A stretch of DNA of 59,540 bases from NCBI GenBank assembly GCA_002704825.1, contig PAIY01000202.1:1-59540 (forward strand), written 5' to 3'. This document shows, in pieces, positions 18,943-27,386 of the stretch. A program made the translations under genes and the position numbers. Below the pieces are notes generated by a model. That model was not told where the DNA came from. It worked only from the letters and a program-made list of their open reading frames with translations, and did not search any database. Origin of the DNA: Phycisphaeraceae bacterium (GTDB taxonomy: Bacteria; Planctomycetota; Phycisphaerae; Phycisphaerales; Phycisphaeraceae). Each line of letters opens with the position of its first letter. Positions within the stretch are counted from its first letter, which is position 1.

Positions 18943-19689
18943 TTACCCTTCTGATTGGCCATTGCAACTACAAACACAAGCACAGGCAAAACGGTCGGGA
19001 AATTCTTTGAGTTCTTTGGCGAAGACTTGACGGTAATGAGCCAGACGTTTTTCAGCGTCATTCAACGGTCCACCAAAGCTGCGATTCGGATCGTTGTAAA
19101 TCAGGCTGATGGGTACTTCACGAATCACCAGATCATTGGCCACCGCCTGAACCCAGAATTGTAGCGGGAACGCATAGCCCGATTCTGACAGACGGAGTTT
19201 GCGCATGGCACTGACACGGTATGCCTTAAACCCACAGAAACCATCAGTGAGTTTGAGGTCCAACGTGCCGTTGATCTGCTCGGTGATAATCTGGTTGATC
19301 TTCCGGCGATCGGCAGGCGGTAAATCTTCCGTCGCCGAGTCGGACATATAACGACTTCCACTGATGATATCGGCATCATCCTGTTCGATGGCTTTGAAGA
19401 ACATCGGCAGCGATGCAGGCTCGTGCTGCTCGTCACAGTCCATGGTGATCACCCAGTCATAACGATAGCAGGATGACCAGCGAAACGCATCAATCATCGA
19501 TTGGCCATAGCCACGATTGGTCGCATGGCGGATTACATCCACGGGTTGCTGAGCCAACAGCATCGGCGTCTGGTCCGACGAACCATCATCGATCACCAGA
19601 ATATCCGATGTGTAATGCCTGACTTCATCAAGCACCTTGGTCACGTATCGCTCTTCGTTGTAGACAGGTATTGCAAGGAGAATGCGCAT
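18943..19689 (-). CDS. Family 2 glycosyltransferase
   Basis: GT-A fold glycosyltransferase of 248 residues, similar in layout to polyprenyl-phosphate sugar transferases. The N-terminal LAIPVYNEERYV, the nucleotide-binding VIDDGSSDQTPM and the acidic metal motif TMDCDEQHEP are present. There are no obvious C-terminal membrane helices, so it is probably peripheral at the inner membrane. Sugar and acceptor are unknown. Lies between rsmA and the uncharacterised 468-residue protein. Confidence 0.9.
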   Translation of the reverse strand: MRILLAIPVYNEERYVTKVLDEVRHYTSDILVIDDGSSDQTPMLLAQQPVDVIRHATNRGYGQSMIDAFRWSSCYRYDWVITMDCDEQHEPASLPMFFKAIEQDDADIISGSRYMSDSATEDLPPADRRKINQIITEQINGTLDLKLTDGFCGFKAYRVSAMRKLRLSESGYAFPLQFWVQAVANDLVIREVPISLIYNDPNRSFGGPLNDAEKRLAHYRQVFAKELKEFPDRFACACVCSCNGQSEG

Positions 19690-19758
19690 CCGGCTTATGC
19701 TCCATCATAAAATGCTGACAGGTTTCTCATCCTAAGCTTACAAAAATTGAGTGCGAAC

Positions 19759-20574
19759 TCAATGGTACATACGCGCAAGGGCAGCAAGTTGTTCCACAGT
19801 CAAAACCTCAGGACGCATTTTTTGATCCACTCCTTGTGGTAACTCCTGATCCCGTCCAAGGATAGCGCCAAGTTGCTTGCGACGTTTGCCAAACAGCAAA
19901 TGAACCAACTCGGTGAATTTTGGCAGGTCATCGGTCACCGGCTCAGGTTTGCGCTTCAGCAGAATCACCGACGAATGCACACTCGGGGCAGGCCAGAAAC
20001 ACGACGGGGACAGTGTGCAGACCTCCGAAACATCGCAGGTCGCCCCGACAATGATGCCCATTGGCCCGTAGGCTTTGCTCCCGGGTTTGGCTGCCAGGCG
20101 GTCACCGACTTCCTTTTGAACCATCACAATGGCATGCGACATCTGCTCAAACTGTGTCACCAGGTTAATCAGCAACGGTGATGCGACGTTGTAAGGCAAG
20201 TTCGCGATGAGTTTGAAAGGCTGATCGCCAAGCTCACGGACCACCTCGGGATTGATCTGATGCTTGCTCTCAAGGACATCGCCTTTGACCAATGTCAGAC
20301 GGTCATCTCCTGCAAATTGCTGCTCAAGAATCGGCCAGAGATCACGATCGACTTCCACTGCAACCACACGGGCATCGGCTTCGAGAAGTCGGCTTGTCAG
20401 GGCACCCGTCCCTGCCCCGACTTCCAGCACCAACTCTCCGGGTTGGAGGTCCCCCGCCTGGAGGATGGCCTGCATTTTGTTGCCGTCATGCAGAAAGTTT
20501 TGGCCGAAGCGCTTCTTGGGACGCAAGCCAAAGCTCTCTAGAAGTAACTTGATTTGTCCGAGCGTCTGAGCCAT
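19759..20574 (-). CDS. rsmA: 16S rRNA dimethyladenosine transferase
   Basis: KsgA/RsmA dimethylates two adjacent adenosines in the 3'-terminal hairpin of 16S rRNA late in 30S assembly. The 271-residue protein shows FGQNFLHDGNKM at the N-terminus, the SAM-binding VLEVGAGTGALTSRLLE and the catalytic NLPYNVASPLL motif. Length is normal. It starts about 270 nt downstream of tRNA-Gly on the same strand and leads the glycosyltransferase gene. Confidence 0.96.
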   Translation of the reverse strand: MAQTLGQIKLLLESFGLRPKKRFGQNFLHDGNKMQAILQAGDLQPGELVLEVGAGTGALTSRLLEADARVVAVEVDRDLWPILEQQFAGDDRLTLVKGDVLESKHQINPEVVRELGDQPFKLIANLPYNVASPLLINLVTQFEQMSHAIVMVQKEVGDRLAAKPGSKAYGPMGIIVGATCDVSEVCTLSPSCFWPAPSVHSSVILLKRKPEPVTDDLPKFTELVHLLFGKRRKQLGAILGRDQELPQGVDQKMRPEVLTVEQLAALARMYH

Positions 20575-20767
20575 CCCAATAGAGTAGCAAAAAACGTTCT
20601 CAGACGGATCAGGTTATTCAATTGAAGATATCATCAAGAAAAAGAATCTGAGCAAAAAGGCAACTTCGCTTGCGAAAAAGCGATTGCGACAGCCAGGCAA
20701 ATCACCACAATAAATGGCTTCCAAGGTGATGGTTGCATGATTTGTATCGTCGGATGACCAACAAAAA

Positions 20768-20799
20768 AAACACCGACACGTATCAGCGCATCGGTGTTT
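20768..20799 (-). terminator. Terminator of tRNA-Gly
   Basis: AAACACCGA and TCGGTGTTT form a 9-bp stem. Reading the minus strand, a run of eight T residues follows directly. It stands about 40 nt downstream of the tRNA. Confidence 0.85.
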
Positions 20800-20840
20800 G
20801 AAGCTTGACTCAGAGTTGTCTTAAATGACAGTCTGAAAAA

Positions 20841-20913
20841 AGCGGGTGACCGGGGTCGAACCGGCAACATTCAGCTTGGAAGGCTGACACTCTGCCAATT
20901 GAGTTACACCCGC
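20841..20913 (-). tRNA. tRNA-Gly (anticodon UCC)
   Basis: The minus-strand sequence folds as a standard tRNA: acceptor GCGGGTG pairing with CACCCGC, a D-arm, the anticodon arm TCAGC-CTTCCAA-GCTGA with TCC at the centre, and the T-arm CCGGTTCGACCCCGG. The 3' CCA is not encoded. An intrinsic terminator follows. The divergent sulfatase starts about 80 nt away on the other strand. Confidence 0.97.
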
Positions 20914-20991
20914 AATGAAGGTCAGCATTATAGTCACAAAACCATTGGAATTGCAAAATCAGTTGTATCCAAAAATCATGAAAGGCTCACC

Positions 20992-22422
20992 ATGTCCACC
21001 CAAGCCAAGAAACCCAATGTCGTTGTCTTCTTCACCGATCAGCAACGTTGGGATTGTTCATCTCTACACGGTAACCCACTGGACCTGATGCCCAACTTTG
21101 ACCGGCTGGCCAGGCAGCAAACCCATTTGGCAAACTGCTTCACTTGTCAACCTGTTTGTGGTCCTGCACGTTCCTGTCTGCAGACCGGTCAGTATGCCAC
21201 CACCACCGGTGTCTGGCGTAACGGATTTATTCTGCCCACGGACCGTAAAAATCTGGCCACCTGTTTCAACGAAGCGGGTTATCACACCGGGTACATCGGC
21301 AAATGGCATCTAGCTGGGATCAAGCACAATGACCGCACCGGCGGTGGCATCGTTCCCAAGGATAAGCGTGGTGGCTATCAACACTGGCTCGGTGTCGAAG
21401 CCATGGAATTCAGCCGTGATGAATACCGCACCATTCTCTATGACAATGATGATAACGAAGTCGTGCTCCCCGGTTACCGCAGTGATGCCGTCGCCGATGC
21501 AGGCATTCGCTACATCAATGAACACCAGGACGAACCCTTCTTCTTGATGATGTCTTTCATCGAGCCGCATCACCAGAATGACAAGGACGACTATCCGGCT
21601 CCTGATGGTTACCGCGAACGTTACACCGGCAAGTGGACCCCCCCGGATCTCGCTGCCCTGCCTGCCTGGTCTACCACGCAAGGTCAAACCGACTCGCCCA
21701 CCTACAACGTCACCGGTGGCACCACCCAGCAGCATCTGGGCGGATACTACGGGATGGTCAAGCGCCTGGACGAAGGCTTTGGCCGCATCTGTGATACGCT
21801 CAAATCACTGGAAATCATGGACAACACCATCGTCATGTTCATCTCCGATCACGGCTGTCACTTCAAGACCCGCAACGCTGAGTACAAACGCAGCTGTCAC
21901 GAATCTTCCATTCGCGTCCCCTCCCTGCTTTCAGGTCCCGGCTTTGAAGGCAAGGGTTCATTCCCGGGCGTGGTCTCACTGGTCGATCTGCCCCCGACAC
22001 TGCTTGATGCCTGCGATATTGAAATTCCCGAAACCATGCAGGGCCATTCACTGATGCCTGTTTTGCGTGGTCAAACCCGTGATTGGCAGGAAGAAATTTT
22101 CGTGCAGATTTCTGAAAGTGGTATCGGCCGTGCCGTCCGCACCAAGCGCTGGAAATATGCAGTCGAATCGATCACGGAAACCGAAGACGGCCAAGGTGGC
22201 GCCAGTCAATACAAGGAAGCATTCCTCTACGACCTGCATCACGATCCCTATGAGCTTTGCAATCTCATTGAGTGTGCCTCGCATGAGAAGGTTAAAACCG
22301 TCATGCGTGAACGTTTGCTGCGTCGTATGGACGAAGCAGGTGAAGCCAAGCCTCAGATCATCCTGGTAGAGAACAAGCCCTCCGGTCAGCGTCACGTGCG
22401 TGATGATGAAGTGATGCTTTAA
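20992..22422 (+). CDS. Type I sulfatase
   Basis: Arylsulfatase-family hydrolase, 476 residues, that removes sulfate from an organic sulfate ester; the substrate is probably a sulfated glycan, by analogy with planctomycete sulfatases. The formylglycine signature CGPARSCLQTG places the modified Cys at C56 and the invariant Arg at R60. The N-terminal metal site FTDQQRWD and the later FISDHGCHF match the family. No signal peptide is seen, so it may be cytoplasmic. ATG 20992 has AAAGG 6 nt upstream; the reading from 20899 would overlap the tRNA. It needs a maturation enzyme not present in this window. Confidence 0.93.
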   Translation: MSTQAKKPNVVVFFTDQQRWDCSSLHGNPLDLMPNFDRLARQQTHLANCFTCQPVCGPARSCLQTGQYATTTGVWRNGFILPTDRKNLATCFNEAGYHTGYIGKWHLAGIKHNDRTGGGIVPKDKRGGYQHWLGVEAMEFSRDEYRTILYDNDDNEVVLPGYRSDAVADAGIRYINEHQDEPFFLMMSFIEPHHQNDKDDYPAPDGYRERYTGKWTPPDLAALPAWSTTQGQTDSPTYNVTGGTTQQHLGGYYGMVKRLDEGFGRICDTLKSLEIMDNTIVMFISDHGCHFKTRNAEYKRSCHESSIRVPSLLSGPGFEGKGSFPGVVSLVDLPPTLLDACDIEIPETMQGHSLMPVLRGQTRDWQEEIFVQISESGIGRAVRTKRWKYAVESITETEDGQGGASQYKEAFLYDLHHDPYELCNLIECASHEKVKTVMRERLLRRMDEAGEAKPQIILVENKPSGQRHVRDDEVML

Positions 22423-22451
22423 TCAGTTCGATGACTGACAACTGAATGTAA

Positions 22452-22497
22452 AAAACAAACACCCGCAGGCCGACAAACTTGCGGGTGTTTTTGTTTG
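22452..22497. terminator. Bidirectional terminator between sulfatase and ABC ATPase
   Basis: AACAAACACCCGCA and TGCGGGTGTTTTTGTT form a strong stem with T-rich and A-rich flanks, so it can end both the plus-strand sulfatase and the minus-strand iron-transport operon, which converge here. Confidence 0.88.
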
Positions 22498-22515
22498 TAT
22501 CAAAGTTGAGACGAT

Positions 22516-23304
22516 TTAAACCAAAGCTTCCTGGCGAGCAACGATGATCGGCGTCTGGTTATCCGGTGATGTCAGAATGCGCACATCCACATCGTAAAGA
22601 TCTTTGATTAACTCCGGGGTGATAATGTCGCGGGGATGACCGGTTTGAACGATCTTGCCATCGCGCATGGTGATGAGTTGGTCGGCATACTGTGCTGCTG
22701 CAATCAAATCATGGAGCACAATGACAAACGCCCGATCACCGGCAGAGGCAATCTTGCGCACCAGATTCAGTACTTCGACCTGATGCCCAAGATCGAGCAT
22801 ACTCGTCGGTTCATCGAGCAACATCAACGGCGTCTGCTGCGCCAACGTCATGGCAAGCCAGCAGCGTTGGCGTTGCCCGCCTGAGAGTTGATCCAGGCGA
22901 CGATACGCCAGGTTCGACAGATGCGTGAGTTCCAGTGCTTCAGTGACTGCCAGCTGATCCTGATCCGACCATTGCTGGAAAAGTCCCTGGTGTGGGTGAC
23001 GACCAAACTGCACGAGGTTCATCACCGTCATGCCTTCAGGTGCCACAGGGGATTGGGGCAGAAGCGAAAGTCGGTGGGCTGCCTGTCTGGGTTTGAGTTG
23101 CCAGATATCCTGATCATCAAGCGTGATCTTCCCGGAGTCGGGGCGGTGAAGCCGTGCGATGTTTCGCAAAAGTGTACTCTTGCCACAACCATTGGGGCCG
23201 ACGATGATCGTGACCTGCCCCGGTTTGGCGGTCATGCTTACGCCCTTGAGAATCGGGTTGTTGGCTGTGTAGCTGGCATAAAGATCGGTGACGTTTAATT
23301 GCAT
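22516..23304 (-). CDS. Iron-siderophore ABC transporter ATP-binding protein
   Basis: FecE/FepC-type ATPase, 262 residues, powering siderophore import across the inner membrane. Walker A GPNGCGKSTLLRN, Q-loop region LSLLPQSPVAPEG, signature LSGGQRQRCWLAM and Walker B PLMLLDEPTSMLD are complete. It is the last gene of the minus-strand uptake operon and lies 21 nt after the second permease, before the bidirectional terminator. Confidence 0.96.
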   Translation of the reverse strand: MQLNVTDLYASYTANNPILKGVSMTAKPGQVTIIVGPNGCGKSTLLRNIARLHRPDSGKITLDDQDIWQLKPRQAAHRLSLLPQSPVAPEGMTVMNLVQFGRHPHQGLFQQWSDQDQLAVTEALELTHLSNLAYRRLDQLSGGQRQRCWLAMTLAQQTPLMLLDEPTSMLDLGHQVEVLNLVRKIASAGDRAFVIVLHDLIAAAQYADQLITMRDGKIVQTGHPRDIITPELIKDLYDVDVRILTSPDNQTPIIVARQEALV

Positions 23305-23325
23305 TGGTTAACACCTGTCGACGAA

Positions 23326-24390
23326 TTAGCGATTGACCTGTTGTCTGAGAACAACCCATAGCAGGAAGGGACCGCCAAGCACACTGCACACCACCCCCAC
23401 TGGCAATTCCTGCGGGTAAGCAATGAGTCGGCCCAGCGTGTCGGCTGTGAGAACCAGCACGCTACCGGTCCATGCTGAAGTAAGCATGGGAACATGCGAC
23501 GGCCCGAGTAAACGCGATGAGAGAATCGGCGCAGCCAATGCGACAAAAGCAATGGGTCCAGCAGCACCGACACTCAATCCCGCCATCACCACCACACAGA
23601 CAATCACCAGCAGTCTCGCACCGCGTTTGGGTAAGCCCAATGGGATGGCAACCTCTTCATCAAATCGCATGAGATTTAACCAACGTGTGCAGAGTAAACA
23701 CAGGGGCAAAATCATGAGCATGCCAATACTCACCGGGATGTTGACCTTCTCGTTTCCAGTCGCAAGGCTGCCCAAAGTCCATGTATACAGGGCTGAGGCG
23801 TGCATGAGATTCTGGCGAGAGATGATCAGTTCGTTGATGGATCGCAATAACGCGGTAAGACCAAGACCGATGATCAGCAGGCGGTAACCTTGTGAACCCA
23901 CGCGCCCGCCACCGAGCAGGATCAGGACTGCTGCAGTCAACGCTGAGCCGATGGGCGCAACCCACCACAATCCAAAAAGACTTGATGTGCTGACGGTGAT
24001 GATGACGATGATCGCCAGCGTGCCACCTTCATTGATCCCCAGCACTTCCGGCGTTGCCAATCGGTTGCGTGCCAGGGTTTGAAGCATGGTCCCCGCAAGC
24101 CCCAATCCAAAGCCTGTTACGAGTCCAGTGATCACACGCGGCAGGCGAATCTCATTAATCAAAATCAGATGTGATTTCTCGCCTTGACCCAACAAGGCAC
24201 GGACAGTCTGCATGACGGAGATTTTAAAATCACCCATGATCAATGACGCGAGCATGATCCCCGCCAGTCCGATCAATAGCAAAAGATTCACCGTCACCAC
24301 ACGACGCGGCACACGCAGACGCAAAGGCCCCAATCGCATCAGCCAGTCATGTTGGTAGACCGAAGGTTGTGTTGTATTGATCTGTGTCAT
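23326..24390 (-). CDS. FecCD-family siderophore permease
   Basis: Inner-membrane permease of about 354 residues with a FecCD fold (9-10 predicted helices). Motifs AGTMLQTLARNRLATPEVLGIN and SVGAAGPIAFVALAAPILSS match the family. ATG 24390 lies behind AAGGAG and overlaps the upstream gene's stop as ATGA; the longer reading from 24441 is less likely. It probably forms a heterodimer with the neighbouring permease. Confidence 0.95.
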   Translation of the reverse strand: MTQINTTQPSVYQHDWLMRLGPLRLRVPRRVVTVNLLLLIGLAGIMLASLIMGDFKISVMQTVRALLGQGEKSHLILINEIRLPRVITGLVTGFGLGLAGTMLQTLARNRLATPEVLGINEGGTLAIIVIITVSTSSLFGLWWVAPIGSALTAAVLILLGGGRVGSQGYRLLIIGLGLTALLRSINELIISRQNLMHASALYTWTLGSLATGNEKVNIPVSIGMLMILPLCLLCTRWLNLMRFDEEVAIPLGLPKRGARLLVIVCVVVMAGLSVGAAGPIAFVALAAPILSSRLLGPSHVPMLTSAWTGSVLVLTADTLGRLIAYPQELPVGVVCSVLGGPFLLWVVLRQQVNR

Positions 24391-25469
24391 CGCATCTCCT
24401 TGTGCGTCAAGGTCAGCATGCGATGACTCAACACAATCCACATCAGTAATGGTGCGCCAGCCATGGCAATCATCACACTCACCGGTGTTTCAAAGGGTTT
24501 GACCACGATGCGACATAGGATGTCCGCGGTGAGTAGAATGATCATTCCAAATAAGCCCGACAAGCCGATCAGACTCCCGATACGATGATGCACAAAGGAT
24601 CGTGCAACATGCGGGCTAAGCAATCCCAGGAATGTGATCGGCCCAGCCAATGCAACGGACGCGCCCGTGAGAAGTGTGACGGATAACGTGGAGAGTATGC
24701 GGATTTTTGCAGGCTGATGGCCAAGTGATTGAGCAACATCATCGCCAAGAATCAAGGCAGATAAACTCCGCATTAATACCAAAGCCAGTAAAATCCCCGG
24801 CACGATGATCCATAGCATTTGAAGCACAATTTTCAGATGTAAACCTGCTAACGAACCCAATACCCAGTAACGATATTCGTCATAGCTGGTTTGATTGGAC
24901 AGCAGGATCATGGCAGTGATCCCGTGGAACGTCGCACCAATCCCAAGACCAGCAAGTATCAACCGCAAAGGCGTCACACCAGCGCGTCCGGTTGAGGCAA
25001 CGAGCAAGACAAGACTCGTTCCCAATAGCGTTCCAGACATCGACCAAAGCAGATAGCCCAGTGTGGTGCTGACGCCAAAGTAGGTGATGCCCGTGACCAC
25101 ACCCATGGCCGCCCCACTGTTGATCCCAAGCAGGCCGGTGTCCGCAAGTGGGTTGCGGGTGACGGTTTGGAGGACGGCGCCTGCAACGCCCATCGCCCCG
25201 CCGACGACAATCGCCCCGACAGTCCGCGGCCAACGTAAAGTCCGTAGCACCATGTCCAGGTTTTCGTCATTGCGTGTGGAAGCATCACCCAACAGATATC
25301 CGATGGCATCTTTGACGGTTGTGTTGCCTGCACCGGCGATCATGGATAACACGCTAAGGATTGCAAGGGTCAAAAGACACAGTAATACAAGGCATAAAAG
25401 CCGCGCCCGGTAATCTGGTTCTGGTTTGCTGGCTTGGGCGGTTGATGTTGTTAACTGCGCTTCATTCAT
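24387..25469 (-). CDS. FecCD-family siderophore permease
   Basis: Second inner-membrane permease, 360 residues, with a hydrophilic N-terminal 25 residues and then the FecCD fold. Family motifs GVAGAVLQTVTRNPLADTGL and SVALAGPITFLGLLSPHVAR are present. It overlaps the binding-protein gene by 8 nt and the next permease by 4 nt. It should form the translocation pathway with that permease. Confidence 0.95.
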   Translation of the reverse strand: MNEAQLTTSTAQASKPEPDYRARLLCLVLLCLLTLAILSVLSMIAGAGNTTVKDAIGYLLGDASTRNDENLDMVLRTLRWPRTVGAIVVGGAMGVAGAVLQTVTRNPLADTGLLGINSGAAMGVVTGITYFGVSTTLGYLLWSMSGTLLGTSLVLLVASTGRAGVTPLRLILAGLGIGATFHGITAMILLSNQTSYDEYRYWVLGSLAGLHLKIVLQMLWIIVPGILLALVLMRSLSALILGDDVAQSLGHQPAKIRILSTLSVTLLTGASVALAGPITFLGLLSPHVARSFVHHRIGSLIGLSGLFGMIILLTADILCRIVVKPFETPVSVMIAMAGAPLLMWIVLSHRMLTLTHKEMR

Positions 25470-26427
25470 CAGCCTGACTCATTGCCTTTTGCACGTCGTC
25501 AAGAACCTGCATCGCTGCCAAAGGTCCACCGACACTGGTCCACAACGAACCATCGACTGGGATCAGATGCCCGTTTTGAACACCCTTGAGTGCTTTGAAT
25601 GCAGGCGTACTTGTTGCGGACGCCATTGTGGAAACAGCATCGCCCTGTGTCATCAACGTGCCCATGAAAATCCAATCACCATCGAGTTGGTCAAGCGATT
25701 CGAGACTGAGAATCGGCGAATGCGGGGCACCGTCTTTGTCCTGGTATTCAGGACGTTTCAGACCAATATCCGAGATCACCTTGCTGGCAAAAACGGTGTT
25801 GTACATGAACATCGGGCCTTTGGGATTCCAGCGAATGATACTCACCGTGTCATGGATGTGATCGTCAAGACGCTTGCGGACCTGCTGGATTCTCTGATCG
25901 TATTGAGCCATGAATGTGTCATACGCATCTTGCTTGTCGAGTAAACCAGCAACGCGTTCAAAGCCTTTTTTCCAGTCTTCTCTGAGCGTGTAGGTCACCA
26001 CCACCGGTGCGATGGCAGAGAGTTTTTCCAGGGCCTGATCCGTATAAAAACCACCGAGTAAAATCAGGTCCGGCTTGGCCATGAGAATCGCTTCCATGGA
26101 TGGATTGCCCAGGCGTCCGACGGATGTAATACCTTGCGTTTGAGATTCATCGAGATACCGTGGGAATCCCTCCTGGCCACGCCCATCTGTTGCTGCAACA
26201 GGCTTAACGCCCAACGCGAGCATCGCATCTAGATCAACTTCACTCAGTGCGATGATACGTTTGGGGTGCCTTGGGATTGTCAACTGACGTCCTGCTGCAT
26301 CGGTATATGAACGCATGTCCGTTGTAGTCTGACTTGCTTGAGATTCCGTGTTCTGTGATTTGCTCCGATCACATGCTGTGATGAGCATACAACCTAAAAG
26401 CATCAAGATGAGTGTTAATCGTTTCAT
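25462..26427 (-). CDS. Iron-siderophore substrate-binding lipoprotein
   Basis: FepB/TroA-type periplasmic binding protein of about 321 residues. The signal peptide ends at lipobox LITAC, so it is anchored as a lipoprotein; ATG 26427 is the start, not the one at 26445. The family motif HPKRIIALSEVDLDAMLALG and the second-lobe element AKPDLILLGG are present. It delivers ferric siderophore from the outer-membrane receptor to the permeases encoded next in the operon. Confidence 0.93.
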   Translation of the reverse strand: MKRLTLILMLLGCMLITACDRSKSQNTESQASQTTTDMRSYTDAAGRQLTIPRHPKRIIALSEVDLDAMLALGVKPVAATDGRGQEGFPRYLDESQTQGITSVGRLGNPSMEAILMAKPDLILLGGFYTDQALEKLSAIAPVVVTYTLREDWKKGFERVAGLLDKQDAYDTFMAQYDQRIQQVRKRLDDHIHDTVSIIRWNPKGPMFMYNTVFASKVISDIGLKRPEYQDKDGAPHSPILSLESLDQLDGDWIFMGTLMTQGDAVSTMASATSTPAFKALKGVQNGHLIPVDGSLWTSVGGPLAAMQVLDDVQKAMSQADE

Positions 26428-26455
26428 GATCAAACAACTTTCCAATTTCTATGAT

Positions 26456-27301
26456 TTAATTTTCCAACGCATGCATCACATCGTGACGCGCATCGTGATA
26501 GGCGTCTTCATCCAGCCCACGTTTCCAAAATGGCGTCGCATACATCTGTTGGCTGGTCACACCCAAACGATCTTTGAGATGCTCTCGAACCTGGACAACC
26601 AGTGATTGCTCCCCTGCCAACCATGCCCAGAGATTTCGCATTGGGAGTTCGAGGTTTTGAATTTCACTGACGACTTTCGCTTCGCTACCAGGTGTCTCTG
26701 AACCGTAGAGCCAACTGACTCTAACATTGTCAGGTCTGTCCAATTCAAAAACATCTTCAGGGCCGGGAACGAGAATCACGGCATGCCCCGCAGCATCGGT
26801 TGGGAGCGTAGCAAGTAATCCCCCCATGCCCGAAAGTGCAGACAAATCCCCTGCAAACAGGTAATAATCCGATGCAGGTGGTTTGGGGCAGTAGCCTCCC
26901 GGACCGCCCAGCCCAACAATGTCACCGGGCTTGGCATGTCGCGCCCACGTCGATGCAACACCCTGTTCATGCAATGCAAAATCCACAGCCAACTCATTAT
27001 TCTGAGCATCATAGGAACGCACGCTATACACACGGACATCCGGTTTGAGTGCTTGATCCTCAGGCCAGATCGGACCCTTGGGATCCAGTGTCGGCAAGGT
27101 CAACTGCGTCTGATGTTCTTTCTTGAACAGCAACTTGATATGGGCTGATTCCCAGCCTTCGGGAAACCCTTTGAGTCCATCACCGGTGAAGATGACACGT
27201 TGGAGATGCTCAGTGATGCGTATCGTCCGACGAACCGTGATGGGTCTGGGTTGCGGTGGTTTAAAGAACCCCGGTTTGGTCTCGGTGTTAGGCATGTGCA
27301 T
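26456..27301 (-). CDS. Siderophore-interacting protein (ferric-siderophore reductase)
   Basis: ViuB/YqjH-type FAD-dependent reductase of 281 residues; it releases iron from imported siderophore in the cytoplasm. The N-terminal FAD-binding part carries the VRSYD and GGPGGYCPKP motifs, and the SIP C-terminal part carries LFAGDLSALSGMGGLLA and WAWLAGEQSLV. Lies between the receptor and the binding protein, as in other siderophore operons. Which siderophore is used cannot be told. Confidence 0.92.
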   Translation of the reverse strand: MHMPNTETKPGFFKPPQPRPITVRRTIRITEHLQRVIFTGDGLKGFPEGWESAHIKLLFKKEHQTQLTLPTLDPKGPIWPEDQALKPDVRVYSVRSYDAQNNELAVDFALHEQGVASTWARHAKPGDIVGLGGPGGYCPKPPASDYYLFAGDLSALSGMGGLLATLPTDAAGHAVILVPGPEDVFELDRPDNVRVSWLYGSETPGSEAKVVSEIQNLELPMRNLWAWLAGEQSLVVQVREHLKDRLGVTSQQMYATPFWKRGLDEDAYHDARHDVMHALEN

Positions 27302-27330
27302 GATCGATCACGCTCCGGCATAAATGGACA

Positions 27331-27363
27331 CAGGCCAACCGGTGAGATTGCCGGTATGGCCTG
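27331..27363 (-). other. Intercistronic hairpin between receptor and reductase genes
   Basis: CAGGCCAACCGG and CCGGTATGGCCTG pair with one mismatch region around an 8-nt loop. No T-run follows on the minus strand, so it is more likely an mRNA-stabilising or attenuation hairpin that sets receptor level against downstream genes. Confidence 0.5.
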
Positions 27364-27386
27364 TATCACAAGGTCAAGCGGTTGGA

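Noticed and set aside
20899..20991. Sulfatase start at 20899
   Set aside because: It would place the N-terminus inside tRNA-Gly; ATG 20992 has a ribosome-binding site and the conserved beginning.
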